The translations under genes were made by a program, and so were the position numbers. A stretch of 64,000 nt of DNA from Nautilus pompilius (taxonomy: Eukaryota; Mollusca; Cephalopoda; Nautilida; Nautilidae), in the NCBI GenBank assembly GCA_018389105.1, contig JACATO010000121.1, positions 2,386,001-2,450,000 on the forward strand, written 5' to 3'. The notes below the pieces were generated by a model that did no database searches, had not been told where the DNA came from, and saw nothing but the letters and a program-made list of their open reading frames with translations. Shown here piece by piece: positions 57,501 to 64,000 of this stretch. Every line of letters begins with the position of its first letter. Position 1 is the first letter of the stretch.

Positions 57501-59641
57501 AAATGAAAAGCCTCTTCTTGATGCATCCTATCAAGTTGCGTATCAGGTGGCCAATGCGAAAAAACCTCATCCCATTGCTGAAGAGTTAGTGAAGCCATGT
57601 ATTCTTAAAGTTGTAAAGATCATTCTGGGGAAAGATGTGGAAAGAAAGGTGCAACAAGTACCAATGTCTAACAATGTCATCAGGAACAGAATAGTTGATA
57701 TGAACAAGAACATTTTGAAACAGGTGATTACTGATATCAAGGCAACTCCTGTGAAAATATTGCAACTGGATGAATCTACAGATGTTTCACATTGTAGACA
57801 ACTGATTGCTGTTGTTCGTTATGTCAAGAATGAAGAGGTATTAGAACACATTCTATTTTGTGAGCCACTAAAGACCACCACAAAAGGCCAAGACGTGTTC
57901 GACCTCATAAAAGAATTTTTCTTAAAACATGGATTAGATATGAACGTCGTTGGCTCCATATGTACAGATGGTGCTCCTGCTATGCTTGGAAATTGGTCTG
58001 GATTCGTGGCACTCATAAAATGGCCTGCTTCATCGGTATGCATTAGCAGCGAAGACTTTACCAAAACGTTTGTCAACTTGTGTGAAAATTGTTAACGTAA
58101 TTAGAGGACGTTCACTGAACAATTGTCAAGTTCAAGAGTTTTTTGAGGTTCTACTGTACCACACGGAGGTGAGATGGCTATCCCGTGGACGTGTCTTGCA
58201 ACGTATATCTGACCTTTGTGAGATCAAGACATTTTTAAAAGAACAAAAGTTAATTCTCTTTTCTTCATTTGATTCCCCAGAACTTGTGCAAATGTTGGCA
58301 TACTTGACTGACATATTTACTCGATTGAATGAACTAAATAATTCCCTCCAAGGAAGTAATGCAAATGTAGTTATTGCACATGAAAAATTGTCTACCTTCA
58401 AAGCTAAAATTCCTTTGAGGATGAGAAATATTGAGAAGAGAAATTTAGCTAGGTTTTCATTGCTGGAAGAAATTGTTGAAGAGCACGAGTCACTACTTCC
58501 AGAAGTTGCTACAGCAATACGCATTCACTTTGAACAGCTATTGATGGGTATTTTTCTGCAGGAAAATTGGAAGCCAGCAACCGCTGAATAAGGAACCCAT
58601 TTCTCTTTCGGTTAAGCGACATGCCTGACGAAGATCCTCTCAAGGAGGAAATAATTGACATGCAAAATGATCATGCCACAAAAATGGATTTTGAAGTGAA
58701 GACTTTGGAAAATTTTTGGGAATCACAAATAGCAGGATTCCCAAACATTTCCAAGAAAGCACTTACTGTACTTGTTCCCTTCGCAACAACATATCTTTGC
58801 GAAGTAGATTTTTCAACTCTTCTTCATGTGAAAAGCAAGTTTCAAAATCGCCTCAATGCTCAGCATGACATGCACATTGCTCTCAGCAAAAAGAAACCCC
58901 ATATTTCAGACATAATTGTGAAGAAACAAGAACAAATGTCACATTGATTGCATTTGATATGAATTTTCGATAAGATATACGTCCAATTTGTGAGAAAATA
59001 AATTTTTGACTCATGCTAACGTGTTTCCTTTTCTGGTAAAATAGGTATTTTTCTTTTCGAAAATTGGTGTTAATTAAATATAGTCATTAATTGATACTTA
59101 ATAATCCGACCTGAAAATATTCAATTTTTTTTTTTTTTACTTTTAACTCCAAGATGCAGGATAGCATTTAAAAATCCCATAGGGTGCCAGCATTGAAAAA
59201 GGTTGGGAACCACTGATCTAGACAATTGCTGGATGTGGAAAACTTTGTTATTGTTTTCAAGAAACTTCTATCCATTAAATGTTTTACTGATAATAGAATG
59301 CATTTGTTTATGTACAAAAATGGAGTACCTTCAATGTGATAAATAGTTTAGACCAGTTATTTGAATTTTACACAGATCTAAAATTAGTAGTGTGGCTAGA
59401 TACTGTAGCCAAGTCTACTTTTATAAACTGTACACTGAACTTCACACAGTATCTCCTTTCTGAATGTACTTACTGTTTTGCTGTCCTGAACTAAAGCATT
59501 CCAGATGCTGCTCATGGCCATCTGAACCTTGGGGTTAGGGTCAAACTGGTAGCGGTACAACTTTGGCACAATCTTTGGCAGATATGGTGCAAGTTGCTCC
59601 CCAGCTTGTGCAGCAATTGTGGTGAAACCAAAAGCTGCTCC
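30110..59641 (-). CDS. ECPAS: ECM29/ECPAS proteasome adaptor and scaffold protein, C-terminal 749 codons (22 exons)
   Basis: ECM29 is a very large HEAT-repeat protein that binds the 26S proteasome, tethers it to compartments or motors and controls proteasome quality. Twenty-two minus-strand exons join with consistent GT-AG sites and phases to an exact 750 codons including TAA. Diagnostic segments in order are [166 protein letters not shown] and the end [10 protein letters not shown]. These match the last ~40% of the ~1,800-residue family. Upstream exons lie beyond the window. Introns are small (about 0.1-5 kb) and those over 1 kb mostly contain mobile elements. The gene looks intact; no lesion is seen. 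Confidence 0.95.
30706..30777 (-). CDS. ECPAS: ECM29 exon u
   Basis: [20 protein letters not shown] then NKIS plus one base. Acceptor TTTTCAG, donor GTAAGA. Confidence 0.94.
31672..31769 (-). CDS. ECPAS: ECM29 exon t
   Basis: [20 protein letters not shown] then [13 protein letters not shown] plus one base. Donor GTAAGT. Confidence 0.93.
32168..32273 (-). CDS. ECPAS: ECM29 exon s
   Basis: [20 protein letters not shown] then [15 protein letters not shown] plus two bases. Donor GTTAGC. Confidence 0.94.
33509..33546. repeat. (AT)n microsatellite
   Basis: About 19 uninterrupted AT dinucleotides in an ECM29 intron. Confidence 0.95.
33728..33848 (-). CDS. ECPAS: ECM29 exon r
   Basis: An acidic linker [12 protein letters not shown], then [20 protein letters not shown] and PETQ. 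Donor GTAAGT. Confidence 0.94.
34487..36626 (-). mobile_element. hAT transposon relic (ZBED5/Buster-like), older copy
   Basis: A 2.14-kb insert in an ECM29 intron. The left end CAGCAGTCCCAAAT and the right end reverse complement CAGCAGTTCCCAAC form the terminal repeats. They are flanked by ATTTAAGT (34479-34486) and ATTTAACT (36627-36634), a 7-of-8 match to an 8-bp target duplication. On the minus strand the hAT C-terminal core is still readable ([20 protein letters not shown] at about 34,650-34,730), as is [19 protein letters not shown] further upstream. Numerous stops and frameshifts show an old, dead copy. The TIR resembles that of the younger element at 56359-59215. Confidence 0.8.
37276..37422 (-). 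CDS. ECPAS: ECM29 exon q
   Basis: [20 protein letters not shown] then [20 protein letters not shown] to SLRK, 49 codons in phase 0. Donor GTGAGT. Confidence 0.95.
38970..39965 (+). mobile_element. Tc1-type DNA transposon relic
   Basis: The plus-strand translation contains [12 protein letters not shown] (first catalytic Asp). Later comes [20 protein letters not shown], then [13 protein letters not shown], the position of the second Asp within a degraded QxDNDPKH motif. [16 protein letters not shown], the SPDLNPIExxW motif with the acidic residues altered, ends it. Possible degenerate terminal repeats near 38,970 (AATAATTAGGG) and 39,960 (GCAATTATTCC) are tentative. It lies in an ECM29 intron, antisense to the gene. 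Confidence 0.8.
40922..40976 (-). CDS. ECPAS: ECM29 exon p (55 nt)
   Basis: [19 protein letters not shown], a poorly conserved linker. Phases join exactly to exons o and q. Confidence 0.85.
41210..41253 (-). CDS. ECPAS: ECM29 exon o (44 nt)
   Basis: [14 protein letters not shown] plus two bases. Acceptor TTTTTCAG, donor GTGAGT. Confidence 0.88.
41452..41535. repeat. GT- and GA-rich simple repeats
   Basis: GTGTGTGTGT, then GAGAGAGGAGGAGAGAGAGA-type sequence in the ECM29 intron just upstream of exon o on the minus strand. Confidence 0.8.
41844..42055 (-). CDS. ECPAS: ECM29 exon n
   Basis: 71 codons, [20 protein letters not shown] to LSGRTWTGK, the most strongly conserved block in the window. 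Donor GTTGGT. Confidence 0.96.
42974..43039 (-). CDS. ECPAS: ECM29 exon m
   Basis: [20 protein letters not shown] then TP plus one base; the W-E-I-W pattern is conserved in the family. Donor GTAATA. Confidence 0.92.
43386..43517 (-). CDS. ECPAS: ECM29 exon l
   Basis: [20 protein letters not shown], then [20 protein letters not shown] and KSSK. Acceptor GTGCAG, donor GTCAGT. Confidence 0.93.
43809..43872 (-). CDS. ECPAS: ECM29 exon k
   Basis: [20 protein letters not shown] then K plus one base. Donor GTAAGT. Confidence 0.93.
43873..44975. other. ECM29 intron (between exons j and k)
   Basis: On the minus strand near 44,350-44,500, a short stretch read across stops as [20 protein letters not shown] resembles a psq/pogo-type helix-turn-helix (GVPxxTL). 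It may be a very old element, but the evidence is too thin to call it. Confidence 0.3.
44976..45067 (-). CDS. ECPAS: ECM29 exon j
   Basis: [20 protein letters not shown] then [11 protein letters not shown]. Acceptor TTTGTAG, donor GTAAGA. Confidence 0.95.
45182..45248 (-). CDS. ECPAS: ECM29 exon i
   Basis: [20 protein letters not shown] then HA plus one base. Acceptor TTTTTCAG, donor GTATCT. Confidence 0.93.
45528..45617 (-). CDS. ECPAS: ECM29 exon h
   Basis: [20 protein letters not shown] then [10 protein letters not shown], phase 0. Acceptor TTGCAG, donor GTGAGT. Confidence 0.93.
46033..46092 (-). CDS. ECPAS: ECM29 exon g (60 nt)
   Basis: [20 protein letters not shown], phase 0. Acceptor CTTCAG, donor GTAGAT. 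Confidence 0.93.
46591..46753 (-). CDS. ECPAS: ECM29 exon f
   Basis: [20 protein letters not shown], then [20 protein letters not shown] and the end DTQEK. Donor GTAAGC. Confidence 0.95.
47343..48560 (-). pseudogene. relic of an unnamed, repeat-associated animal protein family
   Basis: Three minus-strand ORFs read in order. The first (48553-48284) has [20 protein letters not shown] then HLQEWNLL. The second (48163-47576) has [50 protein letters not shown] and [15 protein letters not shown]. The third (47549-47343) has [20 protein letters not shown] and DEHSERF. I recall the same order ([42 protein letters not shown]) as a multicopy unnamed protein in many arthropods and cnidarians, probably transposon-borne. 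Frame breaks show that this copy is dead. No terminal repeats were found. It lies in the ECM29 intron between exons e and f, in the same orientation. Confidence 0.6.
49010..49131 (-). CDS. ECPAS: ECM29 exon e
   Basis: [17 protein letters not shown] to QVQEVRTV plus two bases, donor GTGAGA. Confidence 0.93.
50040..50087 (-). CDS. ECPAS: ECM29 exon d (48 nt)
   Basis: [16 protein letters not shown], phase 0 on both sides, donor GTAAGT. Confidence 0.93.
50977..51082 (-). CDS. ECPAS: ECM29 exon c
   Basis: Completes [15 protein letters not shown] and reads on to VRDDIK. Acceptor TTTTGTAG, donor GTATTT. Confidence 0.95.
51370..52190 (-). mobile_element. Tc1/mariner-type transposon relic, second copy
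   Basis: Across frame breaks, the minus strand reads [20 protein letters not shown], a Tc1-type motif, then a decayed second-Asp region. A stretch like [10 protein letters not shown] (from SPDLNPIExxW) follows, then [20 protein letters not shown] and [13 protein letters not shown], the usual transposase C-terminus. It is heavily mutated, with edges not definable, and sits in an ECM29 intron. Confidence 0.65.
52655..52858. repeat. CTGT/TG compound microsatellite
   Basis: About 200 bp of CTGTCTGT and TGTGTG tracts mixed as CTGTGTCTGTGTGT-type units, in an ECM29 intron. Long Cys/Val/Ser or Thr/Asp/Gln/His ORFs across it are artefacts. Confidence 0.97.
53000..54689. other. ECM29 intron (between exons b and c), unassigned part
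   Basis: No coding motif, inverted repeat or tandem repeat that I can support. Several short ORFs have no family resemblance. Confidence 0.5.
54690..54769 (-). CDS. ECPAS: ECM29 exon b
   Basis: [20 protein letters not shown] then WRVRES plus two bases. Acceptor CTTTTTCAG, donor GTAATG. The 4.7-kb intron before it contains the hAT and SINE insertions. Confidence 0.95.
55439..55778 (-). mobile_element. tRNA-derived SINE
   Basis: A 340-bp GC-rich insert in an AT-rich ECM29 intron, flanked by the perfect 12-bp direct repeat TGCTGCTGGAGT (55427-55438 and 55779-55790). On the minus strand it begins GCCGGCCCGGTGGGGCAGG, with an A-box-like GGTGGTAGCGGGTTAG and a canonical B-box GGTTCAATCCC, i.e. 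a tRNA-like RNA polymerase III head. A GC-rich body follows, then a (CAA)n tail, CAACAACAACAACAACA. The intact tail and perfect target duplication point to recent LINE-driven insertion. Confidence 0.88.
56359..59215 (+). mobile_element. hAT transposon (ZBED5/Buster-like), young copy
   Basis: A 2,857-bp element with 14-bp perfect terminal repeats CAGTGGTTCCCAAC...GTTGGGAACCACTG and a perfect 8-bp target duplication ATCTAGAC at 56351-56358 and 59216-59223, the hAT hallmark. It carries one transposase gene on the plus strand, antisense to the host ECM29 intron. The perfect ends and only two visible frame breaks mark it as recent. Confidence 0.95.
57241..58947 (+). pseudogene. hAT transposase, ZBED5/FAM200-like, two frame breaks
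   Basis: The ATG at 57241 follows [20 protein letters not shown]. Then comes a BED-type finger ([20 protein letters not shown] and HFNRVH). The RNase H-fold core has [12 protein letters not shown] (first Asp) and [13 protein letters not shown] (second Asp). A frameshift at about 58,025, with a few codons missing, moves to [20 protein letters not shown], then [14 protein letters not shown] (the W-SRG-xVL hAT signature). A second shift at about 58,580 leads to [20 protein letters not shown] and the C-terminal dimerisation segment [20 protein letters not shown], ending at 58947. Transposase of this type cuts the TIRs and makes 8-bp duplications. The frame breaks make this copy non-functional as read; a sequencing error at either site cannot be excluded. 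Confidence 0.9.
59474..59641 (-). CDS. ECPAS: ECM29 exon a (first in window)
   Basis: 56 codons, phase 0 to 0, [10 protein letters not shown] to ALVQDSKT. Acceptor TTTCTAG, donor GTAAGTAC. Confidence 0.95.
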
Positions 59642-59958
59642 CTAGAAATTCAGGGAAAAAAAGGATGAAATGTGTATTTTATTGAGCTCAGTTCATAAAT
59701 CAGAAATTAGCACTGCAAAGCAAGATCACAATTTTCTGGCAAATGATATGTAAAAGATGTGAAAATTTGTAGAAGATGGTTTATCTACATACACTCACAA
59801 ATAATAAAATACATTATACATATCTAATTCTGCTATCAATTTACCACATGAGAAAATCTGCACCATAAATGCATTATGAGAAATGCTTGATAAATTTTAG
59901 CATTAAAAAAAAAACTAGCTTACAGGAGGTAAACATCTGTATATAACAAATGTAGCAA
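59642..59958. other. ECM29 intron sequence left of copy B
   Basis: AT-rich intron DNA between ECM29 exon a and the left end of copy B; no other feature seen. Confidence 0.6.
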
Positions 59959-62900
59959 GGGTATTCCATGTCCAATGTACACACTTTTCAGCAAATTTTT
60001 GGCACACAGTCTCATATTTCACTCATTTTTTGTGCAAGTATTTGTTTCTATAGTGAAACATTAGGTAACAATTTTCAGACCTTGGGACACAATGGGGCCA
60101 ATTTTAGGGCCCCCCCCAAATTTGGACTTCCCCAGCTGACCCAGCGTAAAAGCAAGATCTTTCCAATCATGCAAGTACAATCACTTCAAAATAGAAATTC
60201 CAAAAGTGGTAATTGATGGTGCTCTTTGACCTTTAGTCCCCACCACGCAGCAAAACCGTTGGTCACGATTTTGTGTGTGGAGAATACCCCTTCATATACT
60301 CCAACACCTCAGCAAAAACAAAAATGGGATCTCCAAGGTTTCAGGTGGGCAAAGTTTTATGTTGGGGAGTTCAACCTGCTTTTGCTTCTGAGAGGGACTT
60401 TTAATGTCAATGTTCCAATGAAATTGTTTCAATGTTTAGCTTTAGTTTGGACAATTCATGTTATTGTTATGGTAGGGCTCGCTGAGTGGACATTGAGCGA
60501 TGTATGGAAGCTGTGTGGGGATTATAGGCTTGCTATCTAAACATTGTTAGATTTGCTTTGTCCATCTGTCTGCTATTGTTTGGCAGGTAGACATTTACAC
60601 AGTCCAGCTGTATCTATTGTTCGACAAATTTCTGCTATAAATTCGTGGAGAGCTCGCTACTCCAGGCTTTCCACGGGAGGGACGCTGACCGTCTAGGCAC
60701 AACACGTTGACCAGGAAGGATGCTGACTGACTGTCCACACGCTGACCATCCACGTTCGCTAACCAGAAAATTTTAAATAAACTCTAGGAAAAGACCACCA
60801 CCATACAAGTAAGTTTAGTCGCAGTTATAGCCACAATTGGGACTTTGTTGTTTCAGTCAGTCAGTTTATGAATGTATCTTGGATTTGTTGTTGTAATTGG
60901 TCCCGCAGTTTGTAAACTATAATTTATTTCATTTTATATTTCATTTTAGATTAAATAAACTCAGCTTAAAGTTTATTCTGTTTCCTAAAGTCGGCCTGTC
61001 AGTCCAGACATCAAATGCTAGCAGGTGACCATATGTCTGAAACTGACAATTATCATCTCTGGACTATATATTGCATTATTTGTGAAGCATTCATTCCAAT
61101 GTGCGAATTGATATTTAGGTGGATAATCATCATTAAAGTCAAATGAGCTAATTTCATTCCTTTTTTTGCATATTTTTCAGCATAAGCATGGCAAGCAAGT
61201 TCCGCAAATGCTGCCGTGATCCATTCAGCTGTCATAAAACAAAACAACAAGAAGATCTTCGCAATGTGTCTAATATGTTGATGAAATATCCTTCAAAGCT
61301 GAAAAAAGATGATAGACTTTGTACTTTGTGCAGATAAAAATTTGCTAAGTTAGCACCAGAGCATATTGAAGGATCATCTTTGACATTATCATCAAAAAGT
61401 CCGAACAAAGGAATTGCAGAATCTGTTTCGACAGATCAGGACAGAGGTTTTTGAGCAAGAAGCAGAAATTGACCTTTTAAACCAGTCTTTATCCATGATA
61501 GGAGAAAGCCCATTTGATAAAAGAAAAGCAGATAGGAACCAGGGGTACGTTCCTGCAAAGCAAAGTGGAAGCTTCTGTACAAAAAAGAAAATACATCTAG
61601 TTGCTGGACCAAGCACTATGGAAAAAGCACAAATAGCATCATCAAAATGTGATGAAAACTGCACGCCAGAGGTGATCAAAAGTCTGAAAGGAAAATACGT
61701 TGTCTTGAGCCTTTCAGAGCAAATATGTATACTGACAATATTTGCTCGGAATATGGGCATTAGAGGGATGAAGAGTGAATTCAGCTGCTCCCAAAGAATG
61801 GCTATACAAGCCAAAATTTTAGAGAAAGAAAAGGGTATGTTATCCTCTCCAAACCACAAACAGGGTAAAAGATTGCCAGAGCAAGTTAAATCCGCCGTAA
61901 CTGAATTCTATCGAAGTGATGAAGTCAGCTGAATAATGCCAGGAAAAAAGACTTTTTGGTAGACAGGAATGAACATGGAAAAGAAAAAATCAAAAGTGCC
62001 TGGTACTAAACAATCTCAAGGAACTGTTTCAGAAATTCAAAGAGAAGCACCCTAACTTGAAAGTTGGATTTTCAAAGTTTGCCATGCTCCATCCCTCAGT
62101 CTCTCTCCTGGCCGGTTCAAGTGGTACTCACAGTGTATGTGTATGTATGATCCATCAAAATGTGAAACTCATGTTGATTGGATCAAAGATGCCACAGATA
62201 GCATCATCATGTGATGGCACTCATTGTTTGCAACCCAGCATGACCGGCATGTTATTTTAGAACTTGTTAAAGTTGCCCATCAATTGAAGACTTCAAAAAC
62301 GAGCTACTAAGTGCTTATGAACTAGAGGGGATTAATGAAATTCAGTTTAAACAATGGACATCCACCGACAGGTCTGAACTTAGCTCCATTGTGCTGCCTT
62401 TGGAAGAATTTATTGATTAAATTCACTGCATGTTCGCAGAATTTGTGAGACATGACCTCATTGCCAAAGCTAAATCTGAATTTTTGAAAAATAAAAAAGA
62501 CAAAATTGGTGAAGGAGAATTTGTCATCATTGGAGACTTTTCAGAGAACTATTCCTTCATTGCTCAGGATGCGACCCAAGGATTCCATTGGAACTGCTCT
62601 CAAGCCACAATCCACCCCTGGGTTTACTATTTCAAATCAGATGATGATAAACTGAACCATGATTCGTTCACAGTGATATCAGAGTGCAATATTCACAATG
62701 ATGTCTTAGTGCTCCTTTTTCAAAGAATGCACATTGAGCACTTGAAATCTAGGTTTGGAAATGTCAAAAAACTTTACTATTTCTCAGACGGTTGCGCAGG
62801 TCAATAGAAGAATTGCAAAACCTTCCTAAACCTATGTCGTCACAAATCAGAGTATGGTATAGACGCAGGATGGCATTTTTTTGCCACCAGTCATGGAAAG

Positions 62901-64000
62901 GGCCTTTCAGTGGGATGGGATGCCCAGTCAAGCGAGAAGCAACACGTGAGAGCTTGCATAGACCATACGACAGGTAAATTATTTCTCCAAAAGATCTTTT
63001 CGCCTTTGCCGAAAATGGGCTGAATGAAATGAAGTTTGGTTACGGGACCCAAGAAGCATAGGATAAGGAAGAACGTAACCTGGAAGACAGTTTAAAAACA
63101 GCCAGAACCATAGCTGGGACTCAAAAGCTCCATGCTCTCATCCCGATTTCAGAAACTACTCTTCAAGTACGCGAATTCAGCCTTAGCAAGAAACAGCACA
63201 TCAAGTCAGTAATTTCAAAATCTACGCCAACTTTTAACAGAAAACTCTCAGGTTATGTCACAGTGCACCATGACGGACAATGGAGGCTTGCCTGTATCAT
63301 GGAAGCCTTTCAGGACATTCATGAAGTTAAAGTGAATTTGCTTCATCTAAACGGGCCCTCAAATAGTTTCTATTTTCTTGAAATTGAAGATCAGTGTATA
63401 TTAGACATTTCCGATATTCTTCTTTCTGTAGAACCAAAAACTGCTACAGGCAAAGCCTACACAATCAGTAAAAAAGAAATCCAGTTGTCAAATAAAGTTT
63501 TGGTTGACAAAAAATCCTGACTGACTATGCTAAGCAAAACTTGTACTAACATCACTTTTGTGTGGAAACTTGATTTCTTTCTATGTTGATACCTAGTACT
63601 AGAATACAATGATATAGTGTATTGGAAATCTTGCCTTGTGTGGTGCATGGTGATGACATGCGTGTCTATAACCCAAGCCCCCTCCCCCCAACATAAAACT
63701 TTGCCACACCTGAACCCTTGCAGATCCCATTTTTGTTTTTGCTGAGTTGTTGGAGTATATGAAGGTGTATTCTCCACACACGGGACCAACAGTTTTGCTG
63801 GGTGGCAGGGGCTAAAGGTCAAAGGGTGCCATCAATTACCACTTTTGGAATTTCTATTTTGAAGTGATTTTACTTAAGCGATTGGAAAGATCTTGCTTTT
63901 ACGAGCATTTTGATACCAAGATCATCTACATAGGATCAATACAGCCTCAGATATAGCCTCTGAAAGATTGTGGGTCAGCTGGGGAAGTCCAAATTTGGGG
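59959..64000 (+). mobile_element. long-TIR DNA transposon, copy B (runs off the window)
   Basis: The same family as copy A, highly similar over about 4 kb. It starts at about GGGTATTCCATG (59,959) with the left TIR to about 60,365, and the right TIR begins at about 63,689 and continues past 64,000. About 70 bp present in copy A's left TIR are absent here. It retains about 260 bp (roughly 62,950-63,205) that copy A has lost. Its left flank has no similarity to that of copy A, so it is an independent insertion, in the ECM29 intron upstream of exon a and antisense to the gene. Confidence 0.88.
61190..63520 (+). pseudogene. transposase-like gene of copy B, broken
   Basis: The same gene as in copy A, starting MASKFRKCCRDPFSC at about 61,188. 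It has private lesions: a TAA at about 61,334 (copy A reads AAA) and a 2-nt loss near 61,441. It shares with copy A the TGA before MPGKKD (61930-61932), the following frame break, and the TAA at 62418-62420. IIGDFSENYSF and LYYFSDGCAGQ are intact, then a frame break precedes GWHFFATSHGKG. The segment missing from copy A is present here, with SLKTARTIAGTQKLHALIPI-like sequence (read as TARTIAGTQKLHALIPI). The C-terminal domain HDGQWRLACIMEAFQDIHEV ends at 63520. Confidence 0.7.

Overview
The window is animal nuclear DNA. It has split genes with GT-AG introns, AATAAA polyadenylation signals, eukaryotic DNA transposons (hAT, Tc1/mariner, pogo/Tigger-like, one unnamed long-TIR family), a tRNA-derived SINE and many microsatellites. 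A marine invertebrate, most likely a mollusc or other lophotrochozoan, is my best guess from the mix of elements and compact introns. The sequence does not prove the taxon.

Layout. 1-6.3 kb: a hAT transposase relic, a possible BED/C2H2 relic, gene-poor DNA, a 44-bp minisatellite and a LINE endonuclease relic. 7.1-8.2 kb: an intact, intronless, GC-rich gene for a 240-aa OTU-type cysteine protease, with two CRE sites upstream and AATAAA downstream. 9.5-10.7 kb: an (AAC/AAT)n tract and a dead mariner. 11.6-13.8 kb: an intronless 621-codon ORF carrying thirteen 22-aa repeats, with a CRE upstream and AATAAA downstream. 14.0-14.6 kb: a small coiled-coil ORF behind two CACGTG E-boxes. 17.7-26.8 kb (+ strand): a four-exon gene for an 811-aa secreted protein with a signal peptide, a GRKK site and an RVKR furin site; its 5.1-kb first intron holds a ~4.6-kb transposon (copy A) that is itself interrupted by a pogo-like MITE. 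30.1-59.6 kb (- strand): the C-terminal 749 codons of the proteasome adaptor ECM29/ECPAS in 22 exons whose phases all agree. Its remaining 5' exons must lie beyond 64 kb. 59.96 kb to the end: copy B of the same unnamed transposon, inside the next ECM29 intron.

The secreted-protein gene and ECM29 are convergent, with about 3.3 kb between their stop codons. ECM29 introns hold two hAT copies of one TIR family (one with a perfect 8-bp target duplication), two Tc1-type relics, a relic of an unnamed protein family, a SINE with a perfect 12-bp target duplication, several microsatellites and copy B.

The best candidate for something undescribed is the long-TIR element present as copies A and B. It encodes an RNase H-like protein that I cannot place in a named superfamily. 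The two copies share the same nonsense codons and frame breaks but have unrelated left flanks, which suggests that an already dead lineage was mobilised in trans. The four-exon secreted precursor and the 22-aa-repeat ORF are the most interesting host-type genes of unknown function.
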